Source: Gemmatimonadota bacterium (GTDB lineage Bacteria > Gemmatimonadota > Gemmatimonadetes > Gemmatimonadales > GWC2-71-9). From it: a stretch of 40,123 nt of DNA. The first letter of the stretch is position 1. Each line of letters begins with the position of its first letter. This document shows, piece after piece, positions 23,022-30,460 of the stretch. The stretch is taken from contig QHUT01000071.1 of NCBI GenBank assembly GCA_003222055.1, positions 1 to 40,123 on the forward strand, read 5' to 3'. The notes beneath the pieces were generated by a model. That model was not told the DNA's origin, searched no databases, and worked only from the letters and a program-made list of their open reading frames with translations. A program made the position numbers and the translations under genes.

Positions 23022-24275
23022 GTGAACGCCGAACTGCCGCCGCTCGTCGCGCCGTTTCGCGGTGAGCGGTACGCCGCCCGCGACCGCCTCAGCGCGCTGG
23101 TCGCACCCCCCTACGACGTGATCTCCAAAGAGGAGCGCGCGCGCTACGCCGCGCCGGACCCCCACAATATCGTCCACCTCATCCTGCCGGAAGCGCCGGC
23201 CGGCGGGGACCGCTATGCCCACGCCGCGAGTGAGCTCGCCGCGTGGCGCGAATCCGGCGTGCTGCGCGCCGACGCCGCGGAGTCGGTCTACGTCGTCGCG
23301 CAGGACTACGCGCTCCCCTCGGGGGAGCGGCGCACCCGCACCGGCATGTTCGCCGCGGTGCGCGCGGAGCCGTTTTCCACGCGTCGCGTGCGCCCGCACG
23401 AACAGACGCACTCCGCGCCCAAGGCGGACCGGCTCGCGTTGCTCCGCGCCACCCGGACCAGCCTCGAGTCCATCTTCCTGCTCGCCCCCGATCCGGATCG
23501 CGCCCTGGCGCGCGCCCTCGTGCAGGCGACGTCCGGCGCGCCCGCGGCACGGGCGGAGCTCGACGGCGTCGGGATCCGCCTGTGGGTGGTATCGGGAGAG
23601 AGAGCCGCGGAGCTGTCCCGCGTGGCGGGGCGCGCCCAACTGTATATCGCGGACGGCCACCACCGCTACGAGACGGCGGTCGCCTACGCGCAGGAAACGC
23701 CCGGCGCCGACCGCGTGCTGGCGTTCGTCGTGTCGGCGGGGGATCCCGGCCTCACCATCCTCCCGACGCACCGGATCATTTTCGGCTCCGGGCGGGACGC
23801 GCCCAAGCTGCTCGACAGTTGGCGCCGCTGGTTCGACGTGGGACGGGTGGCTCCCTGCATGGATCGGGTCGAGCGGCTGGCCGAGCTGGGACGGCAAGGG
23901 ACTGCATGTATCGTCGCATTCCCCGACGACTACGACGTGACCTTGGTCTTGAAGCGCGGTGTGTCGCTCGATGGCGTGCCCGGGCTCGGGAATGCTCCGT
24001 CGATCCGCGCGCTGGACGTGGCTCGTATCGAGGCGCTCGTGGTCCAGTACATTCTCGGCGCGGATCCGGCGACGCCGTCGCTCGCCTACACGCCCGATCC
24101 GCGCGCGGCGTTCGACGCGGTGCGCGCCGGCAAGGCCGCCGCGGCGGTCTTGCTCAATCCCACCAAAGTGGACGAGGTGTTCGCGGTCGCCGATGCCGGA
24201 GAGGTCATGCCACCCAAGTCGACGTACTTCGCGCCGAAGGTGCCGAGCGGCATCGTCCTGCGGCCGGTGACGTAG
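23022..24275 (+). CDS. DUF1015 family protein
   Basis: A 417-residue cytoplasmic protein of the DUF1015 family. Recognisable blocks are VAPPYDVIS near the N-terminus (RLSALVAPPYDVISKEE), RPHEQTHSAPKADRLALL, YIADGHHRYETAVAYA in the middle and LLNPTKVDEVFAVADAGEVMPPKSTYF at the C-terminus. The family is widespread but its function is not settled; it often neighbours serine-biosynthesis genes, which are not present here. The start is the GTG at 23022, placing the family N-terminus (LPPLVAPFRGERY) at residue 5; reading further upstream overlaps mazG in another frame. Confidence 0.88.
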   Translation: MNAELPPLVAPFRGERYAARDRLSALVAPPYDVISKEERARYAAPDPHNIVHLILPEAPAGGDRYAHAASELAAWRESGVLRADAAESVYVVAQDYALPSGERRTRTGMFAAVRAEPFSTRRVRPHEQTHSAPKADRLALLRATRTSLESIFLLAPDPDRALARALVQATSGAPAARAELDGVGIRLWVVSGERAAELSRVAGRAQLYIADGHHRYETAVAYAQETPGADRVLAFVVSAGDPGLTILPTHRIIFGSGRDAPKLLDSWRRWFDVGRVAPCMDRVERLAELGRQGTACIVAFPDDYDVTLVLKRGVSLDGVPGLGNAPSIRALDVARIEALVVQYILGADPATPSLAYTPDPRAAFDAVRAGKAAAAVLLNPTKVDEVFAVADAGEVMPPKSTYFAPKVPSGIVLRPVT

Positions 24276-24326
24276 CCGCGGCGCCACGCGATCCGCTGCT
24301 CGCGGGATGCGGCACGCTTTTTGACG

Positions 24327-25823
24327 ATGACTGGCGGCATGAGGCAAGTGCCCCACACGTCGTTCCTCACATTTCCCGCCCTGGGCCTGCTGCTGCTCGC
24401 GGTGTCGTGCAGCGATGGAGGGCGTGGACCGAGCGCCACGGCTCCGATCGAGACCGTCGTCGGCGCGACACCCGACGAGGTCCTCGTCGGTGCCGGCAAC
24501 ATCGCGACGTGCGGCGGCGACGGCGACGAAGCCACGGCGAACCTGCTGGATGCCATTCCGGGCACCGTCGTCACACTCGGGGACAACGCATTTCCGCACG
24601 GCACCTTGGCGGACTACACCAACTGCTACGACCCGAGCTGGGGGCGACACAAACCCCGCACCTACGGCGTGCTCGGCAACCATGACTACGACACGGGCAA
24701 CGCCACCGGCGCGTTCGATTACTTCGGAGACCGCGCGGGGCCGCGCGACCTCGGCTATTACAGCATCGACCTCGGCGCGTGGCACGTCATCGTGCTGAAC
24801 GACAACATCCCGTTCGGGCCGGGATCGGCGCAGGACCAGTGGCTCGTGAACGACCTGGCCGCGAACACCCAGCGTTGCACGCTCGCCATGTGGCACGTAC
24901 CGCTATTCCTGTCGTCCAATTTCGACGGGTACACGGTCAACGACGACCGCCGGCCGTTGTGGAATCGCCTCTACACCGCACACGTGGACCTCGTGCTCAA
25001 CGGGCACGTGCACCACTACGAGCGGTTTGCGCCGATGCAGCCCGACGGCACCCGCGACGACGCCACGGGGATCCGTGAGATCAACGTCGGCACCGGCGGC
25101 GAGAGCATGGACGAGGTCACCACGGTCGCGATCCATCCGAACAGCGAAGTGCGTGGGTTCACCTTCGGGGTCCTGAAGGTCACACTCGAGGACGGCGGGT
25201 ACGGCTGGGAGTTCGTCCCGGTGGCGGGCGAGACGTTCACCGACTCGGGCCACGGCGCCTGTCACGGTGCGGCAGGCGAGAATCACGCTCCCACCGCCAA
25301 CCCCGGCGGGCCGTATCGCTCGGAGGATCAAGTGAGCTTCGACGGGAGCGCGTCGTCCGATCCGGACGGAGACGCTCTCGCGTACGCGTGGGACTTCGGC
25401 GACGGGTCGAGCGGCACGGGCGCGCAGCCGACCCACACCTACGCGGCGGACGGCACGTACACCGTGTCGCTCACGGTCACCGATGCGCGGGGCTCGGCGA
25501 GCCCGTCCGTGCAAACGACCGCGACCATCGGCAACCTCCCCCCCACCGTGAACGCCGGTGGCGACGCGCGGACCGGCCCCGGGTTCTTCACGCTCCACGC
25601 GACGTTCAGCGACCCGGGCGCGAACGACGCGCCGTGGTCCTATGACATCAGCTGGGGGGACGGATTCTCGACCCAGGGGGCGACCTCGAGCCAATCGGAC
25701 GAGATCTCACCGTCTCATCTCTACGTGGTGCCCGGCACCTATCCCGTGCGGGTCACCGTCACGGACAAGGACGGCGGGCATGGGGCGGACCAGATCGCCC
25801 TGACGGTGACGCTGACGCCGTAG
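24327..25823 (+). CDS. Calcineurin-like phosphoesterase lipoprotein with two PKD domains
   Basis: A 498-residue exported protein. The signal peptide ends LAVSC with lipid Cys28. Residues about 50-300 form a purple-acid-phosphatase-like phosphoesterase: GDNAF (Asp86), GNHDYD (Asn118, His119), MWHVPLF (His190) and GHVHHYER (His227, His229). The first metal motif, normally GD near AGDIA, reads AGNIA (Asn58), an unusual change. Two PKD-type beta sandwiches follow (about 321-400 with YAWDFGDGSSG, and about 405-498 with DISWGDGFSTQG), probably for cell-surface or glycan attachment. Two Met codons are possible starts (24327, 24339); neither has a clear Shine-Dalgarno. The gene stands alone, 51 nt after DUF1015. 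A TTTTT run before the start could end a weak upstream terminator. Confidence 0.87.
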   Translation: MTGGMRQVPHTSFLTFPALGLLLLAVSCSDGGRGPSATAPIETVVGATPDEVLVGAGNIATCGGDGDEATANLLDAIPGTVVTLGDNAFPHGTLADYTNCYDPSWGRHKPRTYGVLGNHDYDTGNATGAFDYFGDRAGPRDLGYYSIDLGAWHVIVLNDNIPFGPGSAQDQWLVNDLAANTQRCTLAMWHVPLFLSSNFDGYTVNDDRRPLWNRLYTAHVDLVLNGHVHHYERFAPMQPDGTRDDATGIREINVGTGGESMDEVTTVAIHPNSEVRGFTFGVLKVTLEDGGYGWEFVPVAGETFTDSGHGACHGAAGENHAPTANPGGPYRSEDQVSFDGSASSDPDGDALAYAWDFGDGSSGTGAQPTHTYAADGTYTVSLTVTDARGSASPSVQTTATIGNLPPTVNAGGDARTGPGFFTLHATFSDPGANDAPWSYDISWGDGFSTQGATSSQSDEISPSHLYVVPGTYPVRVTVTDKDGGHGADQIALTVTLTP

Positions 25824-25848
25824 TCCTCCCGTAAGGCCGCGGGGGCTG

Positions 25849-25854
25849 TATTTT
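25849..25854 (+). promoter_or_regulatory. -10 element for a leaderless transcript of the small helical protein and amidohydrolase
   Basis: TATTTT is followed by exactly 7 nt (CCCCGAC) and then ATG at 25862. No Shine-Dalgarno is present. It fits the same TAnnnT-7-ATG layout as at 6237 and 6277. Confidence 0.5.
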
Positions 25855-25861
25855 CCCCGAC

Positions 25862-26122
25862 ATGCCGCGACCCCGCGACCGTGTCCTGCAAAATCTCGAC
25901 GCGATCTACCGCGACGCCTATGAGCGCGCCAAGGCCGCCGGCGACCAGGCCCGCATGGCCGATCTCGACGCCGCCTACCAGCGGGAGCAGCTGCTGCTCG
26001 AGGTCCTGCTGGACATCCGCGACGCGCTCACGGCCGGAGCGGCGCCCCGGGGCGACCAGGCGGCGGGGTCGGATCCGATCGCCGCGCTCGAAACCATTCA
26101 TCGCATCACCAAACTCCGCTGA
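25862..26122 (+). CDS. Small unrecognised helical protein
   Basis: An 86-residue, highly charged protein predicted to be almost entirely helical (NLDAIYRDAYERAKAAG, ARMADLDAAYQREQLLLEVL), consistent with a helical hairpin or short coiled coil. It has no Cys, no signal peptide and no motif I recognise. It lies 10 nt before an amidohydrolase lipoprotein gene and probably shares its transcript. The promoter layout supports it as a real gene. Confidence 0.65.
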   Translation: MPRPRDRVLQNLDAIYRDAYERAKAAGDQARMADLDAAYQREQLLLEVLLDIRDALTAGAAPRGDQAAGSDPIAALETIHRITKLR

Positions 26123-26132
26123 GGACTCGCCT

Positions 26133-27788
26133 ATGATCCGGAGCCTGGCCACGGGATTGCTGTGCGTTTACCTCGGCGCCTGCGGCGGCAAGGCCGACCT
26201 CGTGGTCACCGGCGGAGTGCTCTGGACGGGACTCTCGCGCGGCCGGCCTCGACCAGGCGCCGTCGCGATCGCGCGGGGGAAGATCCAGGCGGTGGGAGAC
26301 TCGTCCGCGGTGGCGCGGTACGTGGGCCGCCGCACGGCCGTGGTGCAGGCCCGCGGCGGGCTGGTCATGCCCGGCTTCACCGACGGCCACACCCACTTCA
26401 TCGACGGCGGGTTCCAACTCGCGTCCGTGGACCTGCGCGACGCGGCGACCCCCGCGGAGTTCATCCGTCGCATTCAGGCATACGCCAAGACCCTCAAGCC
26501 AGGTGAGTGGATTCTGGGCGGCGACTGGGATCACACCCTCTGGCCGGGACAGCGGCTGCCGCAGCATCAGTGGATCGACTCGGTGACGCCGGACAACCCC
26601 GTGTTCGTGAACCGCGTGGACGGGCACGAAGCGCTCGCCAACGCGGCCGCGATGCGCGCGGCGCGCGTCACCAAGGAGACCCCCACGCCTCCGGGCGGCG
26701 AGATCCTGCGGGACGCGCGCACGGGGGAGCCGACGGGAATCTTCAAGGACGGAGCGCTCGACGTCGTCGGACGGGCCGTTCCCGAGCCCGCGCCCGAGCG
26801 CCGCGACTCGGGGCTGGCGCGCGCATTGGCCCATGCCGCCCGTCTGGGGGTAACCGCCACCGCACACATGTCCGCGTCATGGGCGGACCTGGCCAGCTAC
26901 CGCCGGCTCGAGCGGGCGGGCCGGCTCACGCTGCGGGTGGCCCTGTACCTGCCCCTCGACGCGTGGCGCGTCGTGGCCGATAGCGCGCGGCGCGCCGGGA
27001 GCGGCGACGAGTGGGTGAAGATCGGCGGCGTCAAGGGCTTCATGGACGGCTCGGCGGGCTCGCGGACCGCGTACTTCTTCGAGCCCTACAGCGACTCGGC
27101 GGGATACCGCGGACTGCTGCAGCACCCCGAGGCGGACATGCGGAGCTGGATCGGCAACGCGGACTCCGCCGGGCTCCAGATCGCCGTGCACGCCATCGGA
27201 GATCGCGCCAACGCGATCCTCCTCTCGATTTACGACAGCCTCGCGCGGGCCCACGGCCGGCGCGATCGCCGCTTCCGCGTCGAGCATGCCCAACACCTGC
27301 GTCCCCAGGACATTCCCCAATTCGGGAACCTGGGCGTGATCGCGTCAATGCAGCCCTACCACGCCATCGACGACGGCCGCTGGGTGGAGCAGCGCATCGG
27401 GCCGGTGCGGATCAGGACCACGTACGCGTTCCGCACGCTGCTCGACACCGGCGCCCCCCTGGCGTTCGGCTCCGACTGGACCGTCGCGCCGCTCGACCCG
27501 TTGCTGGGCGTGTACGCGGCGGTGTCGCGGCGCACGCTCGACGGCAAGAACCCCAATGGCTGGATCCCGGAGCAGAAAATCGGTGTGGACGAGGCGCTCC
27601 GTGCCTATACGTGGGGCAACGCCTTCGCGACCTTCGACGAGCGCACGCGTGGCATCCTCGCCCCCGGCTACGACGCCGACGTCGTGGTGCTCGATCGCGA
27701 TCTCTTCAGGCTGCCGGCCGATTCGCTCGATCAGGCACGGGTGCGCTACACGATCGTCGGCGGCAAAGTCGTCTACGAGAGGCCCTGA
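26133..27788 (+). CDS. Amidohydrolase lipoprotein (YtcJ-like)
   Basis: A 551-residue metal-dependent hydrolase of the amidohydrolase_3 group. A short signal peptide ends LGAC with lipid Cys17, so it acts outside the cytoplasmic membrane. The metal-binding HxH is His86-x-His88 in FTDGHTHFIDGG. Further ligands lie in VHAIGDRAN, VEHAQHL and FGSDWTVAPLDP. The C-terminus returns to the beta domain (GYDADVVVLDRDLF ... VRYTIVGGKVVYE). The ATG is preceded by GAGGA at the right distance. The gene ends 32 nt from the convergent flavin reductase. Substrate unknown; amide- or ester-containing small molecules are typical. Confidence 0.9.
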   Translation: MIRSLATGLLCVYLGACGGKADLVVTGGVLWTGLSRGRPRPGAVAIARGKIQAVGDSSAVARYVGRRTAVVQARGGLVMPGFTDGHTHFIDGGFQLASVDLRDAATPAEFIRRIQAYAKTLKPGEWILGGDWDHTLWPGQRLPQHQWIDSVTPDNPVFVNRVDGHEALANAAAMRAARVTKETPTPPGGEILRDARTGEPTGIFKDGALDVVGRAVPEPAPERRDSGLARALAHAARLGVTATAHMSASWADLASYRRLERAGRLTLRVALYLPLDAWRVVADSARRAGSGDEWVKIGGVKGFMDGSAGSRTAYFFEPYSDSAGYRGLLQHPEADMRSWIGNADSAGLQIAVHAIGDRANAILLSIYDSLARAHGRRDRRFRVEHAQHLRPQDIPQFGNLGVIASMQPYHAIDDGRWVEQRIGPVRIRTTYAFRTLLDTGAPLAFGSDWTVAPLDPLLGVYAAVSRRTLDGKNPNGWIPEQKIGVDEALRAYTWGNAFATFDERTRGILAPGYDADVVVLDRDLFRLPADSLDQARVRYTIVGGKVVYERP

Positions 27789-27820
27789 ACGTCCGTCCCC
27801 GAGTCCCGAGCCCCGAACCC

Positions 27821-28303
27821 CTAGCTCCCGTACTCCAATCCCGCCTGCTGCGCCGTGAGCGGCTGGTCGCCGTCGTGCTCAACCCCCGCTTCGAGCACCT
27901 CTCCCAACACCAACGTGTGATCCCCGCTCGGCAGCGTGGCCACGACGCGGCATTCGACCCACCCCAGCGCGTCGGCCAGCACCGGGACGCCCGACGCGGG
28001 CGCCGGCTTGGTCCTGATTCCCTTGAGCGTGGGGGGCGCGCCGGCCGATGCCCGGCCGAGCTTCTCGGCCACGTCGTGCTGACCGGCGCGCAGCACGCTG
28101 AGCGCGAAGTGATGCGCGTCGCGGATCATGCCGATCGTCTTCGACCGGTTCTCCACCGCCACGACGACCATCGGTGGATGGAACGAGGCCTGGCTGACCC
28201 AGCTGGCGGTCACGCCGTGCTCCTCGCCGCCGTGCTTCACCGTCAAGGCATGCAGGCCGCGGGCAAAGTGCCCGAGGACGCGTTGCGTCGTCGCCTCGTT
28301 CAT
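27821..28303 (-). CDS. Flavin reductase domain protein (FMN-binding split barrel)
   Basis: A 160-residue flavin reductase-like protein. ALTVKHGGEEHGVTASWVSQASFHPPMVVVAVE is split over the conserved GxTxSxxxSxSxxPPxxxxxx pattern of the family. VLRAGQHDVAEKLG and a closing DHTLVLGEVLEAG also fit. Members reduce FMN or FAD with NAD(P)H for a partner oxygenase or act as haem/flavin oxidoreductases. No partner is adjacent. The ATG at 28303 has no Shine-Dalgarno; an AATATT element lies 7 nt upstream. It is divergent from the 2-oxoacid dehydrogenase gene across only 36 bp. Confidence 0.87.
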   Translation of the reverse strand: MNEATTQRVLGHFARGLHALTVKHGGEEHGVTASWVSQASFHPPMVVVAVENRSKTIGMIRDAHHFALSVLRAGQHDVAEKLGRASAGAPPTLKGIRTKPAPASGVPVLADALGWVECRVVATLPSGDHTLVLGEVLEAGVEHDGDQPLTAQQAGLEYGS

Positions 28304-28310
28304 GTCGGCA

Positions 28311-28316
28311 AATATT
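28311..28316 (-). promoter_or_regulatory. Possible -10 element for the flavin reductase gene
   Basis: AATATT on the minus strand ends 7 nt before ATG at 28303. It differs from the TAnnnT pattern at the first base, so it is weaker evidence for leaderless transcription than the other sites. Confidence 0.35.
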
Positions 28317-28327
28317 GCACGCGCGAC

Positions 28328-28333
28328 TATCTT
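28328..28333 (+). promoter_or_regulatory. -10 element for a leaderless 2-oxoacid dehydrogenase transcript
   Basis: TATCTT is followed by 6 nt (TGAGCC) and then ATG at 28340. No Shine-Dalgarno is present in the 36-bp divergent spacer. Confidence 0.5.
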
Positions 28334-28339
28334 TGAGCC

Positions 28340-30460
28340 ATGGCGACACGCACGCATCCCGGGCCCCGGGCCGCCAAGGCGCTGTCCAAGGCCGACCTGC
28401 TCGACATGTACCGGTTGATGCTCTTGTCGCGTCGCATCGACGACAAGGAGATCCAGCTCAAGCGCCAGAACAAGATCTACTTCCAGATTTCCGGGGCCGG
28501 GCACGAAGCCGTTCTCGTCGCCGCCGCCAGGGCGCTCCGCCCCGCCTATGACTGGTTCTATCCCTATTATCGCGACCGCGCGCTCTGCCTGGCGCTGGGC
28601 ATGACCCCCACCGAGATGCTGCTCTCCGCGGTCGGCGCCGCCGACGACCCCAACTCCGGCGGCCGGCAGATGCCGTCGCACTGGGGTCACAAGGCGCTGC
28701 ACATCGTGAGCCAATCGAGCCCCACCGGGACCCAGTTCCTGCAGGCCGTGGGCTGCGCGGAAGCGTGGCTCCGCTATGCGCGACTCGACACCATCGCCGA
28801 CAAGCCCACCCCCACCGACGATCTCGTGTACGTCTCGGCGGGCGACGGCACGACGAGCGAAGGGGAGTTCTGGGAAGCCCTGAACAGCGCTACCAACCTG
28901 AAGCTGCCGATCTTGTTCCTCATCGAGGACAACGGCTACGCGATTTCGGTGCCCGTCGAAGTTCAGACCGCCGGTGGCTCGGTGTCGCGGCTCGTGAAAG
29001 CGTTCCCCGGCCTCCTGGTGGAGGAGGTCGATGGCTGCGATCCGGTCGCGTCGTACGACGTGCTGCTGCGCGCCTCGGAGTACGCGCGCCAGCGCAAGGG
29101 CCCCGCGCTCGTGCACGCACACGTCATCCGCCCCTACTCGCACTCCCTCTCGGACGACGAAGTGCTCTACCGCCCGCCCAAGGAGCGCGACGACGACGCG
29201 CGCCGCGACGGCGTGCAGGCGTTCCCGAAGCGCCTCATCGCCGAGGGTGTCGCCACCGACGCGGAGATCGAGGGCATCAAGCGGCACGTCGAGGAGGAGA
29301 TCGCCGTCGCCGCGGACATGGCGCTGGCGTCGCCGCAGCCCAAGGCCGAGAGCGCGCTGCTGTACGTCTACTCGCCCGATGTGGATCCGACCTCGGAGCA
29401 GTTCGACACCGAGGACGACCCCCAGTTCGGCGGCGATCCGACGACCATGGTGGATCTCCTCAACACCTGTCTCAAAGACGAGATGGCGCGCGATCCCCGC
29501 ATCCTCGTGTTCGGCGAAGACGTGGCCGACGCCAGCCGCGAGCAGTACCTCGGACAGGTGAAGGGAAAGGGGGGCGTCTTCAAAGTCACGTGGGGGCTGC
29601 AGCGCCAGTTCGGGAGCGACCGCGTGTACAACTCCCCGCTCGCCGAGGCGAACATCGTGGGCCGGGCGATCGGGCTGGCGACCCGGGGCCTGAAGCCCGT
29701 CGTGGAGATCCAGTTCTTCGATTACATCTGGCCCGCCTACCATCAGCTCCGCAACGAGCTCGCCACGCTGCGCTGGCGCTCGAACAACGCTTTCAGTTGT
29801 CCCGCGGTCGTCCGGGTGACCTACGGCGGGTACCTGAAGGGAGGGTCGATCTATCATTCGCAGACGGGCGCCGTCGTCTTCACCGCCGTGCCGGGGCTGC
29901 GCGTGATCTGCCCCAGCTCCGCGCTCGACGCGAACGGCCTGCTGCGGACCGCGATCCGCTGCGACGATCCCGTGCTGTTCCTGGAGCACAAGCACCTGTA
30001 CCGCCAGACGTACAACAAGGCGCCCAACCCCGGCCCCAACTTCATGATCCCGTTCGGCAAGGCGAAGCGGGTGCGCGAGGGACGACACCTGACCGTCGTG
30101 ACCTACGGCGCCGTGGTGCAGCGCTCGCTGGTCGCGGCGAAGCAGCTCGAGGAGCAGGACGGCGTGAGCGTGGAAGTGATCGATCTGCGCAGCCTCTCCC
30201 CGGTGGACTGGGAGGCGATCGCGACGTCGGTCCGCAAGACCAGCAAAGTGCTGGTGGCGTACGAAGACTCGCTCTCGTGGGGCTATGGCGCGGAAATCGC
30301 CGCCCGGCTCGCCGACGAGTGTTTCTCCTGGCTCGACGCGCCCGTGAAGCGCGTGGCGTCGACCGACACGTTCGTGGGCTACGCCCCCGATCTCGAGGAT
30401 TTCATCCTGCCCCAGGTGGAGGATCTCGCGCGCGCGATGCGCGAACTGCATGCGTTCTAG
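28340..30460 (+). CDS. Fused E1 alpha-beta component of a branched-chain-type 2-oxoacid dehydrogenase
   Basis: A 706-residue thiamine-diphosphate enzyme in which the alpha and beta chains of E1 form one polypeptide. The alpha half (about 1-350) has [18 protein letters not shown], a [10 protein letters not shown] segment and the ThDP motif [15 protein letters not shown] beginning at residue 168 and ending with EDNGYAIS. The beta half starts near 370 ([13 protein letters not shown]) with [23 protein letters not shown], and a transketolase C-terminal domain ([14 protein letters not shown] ... [13 protein letters not shown]). It decarboxylates branched-chain 2-oxoacids for a lipoyl E2. No E2 or E3 gene is in the window. 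Its last 11 nt overlap the next gene. Confidence 0.92.
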   Translation: MATRTHPGPRAAKALSKADLLDMYRLMLLSRRIDDKEIQLKRQNKIYFQISGAGHEAVLVAAARALRPAYDWFYPYYRDRALCLALGMTPTEMLLSAVGAADDPNSGGRQMPSHWGHKALHIVSQSSPTGTQFLQAVGCAEAWLRYARLDTIADKPTPTDDLVYVSAGDGTTSEGEFWEALNSATNLKLPILFLIEDNGYAISVPVEVQTAGGSVSRLVKAFPGLLVEEVDGCDPVASYDVLLRASEYARQRKGPALVHAHVIRPYSHSLSDDEVLYRPPKERDDDARRDGVQAFPKRLIAEGVATDAEIEGIKRHVEEEIAVAADMALASPQPKAESALLYVYSPDVDPTSEQFDTEDDPQFGGDPTTMVDLLNTCLKDEMARDPRILVFGEDVADASREQYLGQVKGKGGVFKVTWGLQRQFGSDRVYNSPLAEANIVGRAIGLATRGLKPVVEIQFFDYIWPAYHQLRNELATLRWRSNNAFSCPAVVRVTYGGYLKGGSIYHSQTGAVVFTAVPGLRVICPSSALDANGLLRTAIRCDDPVLFLEHKHLYRQTYNKAPNPGPNFMIPFGKAKRVREGRHLTVVTYGAVVQRSLVAAKQLEEQDGVSVEVIDLRSLSPVDWEAIATSVRKTSKVLVAYEDSLSWGYGAEIAARLADECFSWLDAPVKRVASTDTFVGYAPDLEDFILPQVEDLARAMRELHAF

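Noticed and set aside
24276-24326. Possible terminator after DUF1015 (GC-rich segment then TTTTT)
   Set aside because: The best stem needs a bulge and is about 9 nt away from the T-run, so the geometry is poor.
27789-27820. CCGAGTCCCGAGCCCCGAACCCC low-complexity spacer between amidohydrolase and flavin reductase
   Set aside because: It is short, has no hairpin or T-run and only loose internal repetition, so I do not call it a terminator or repeat.
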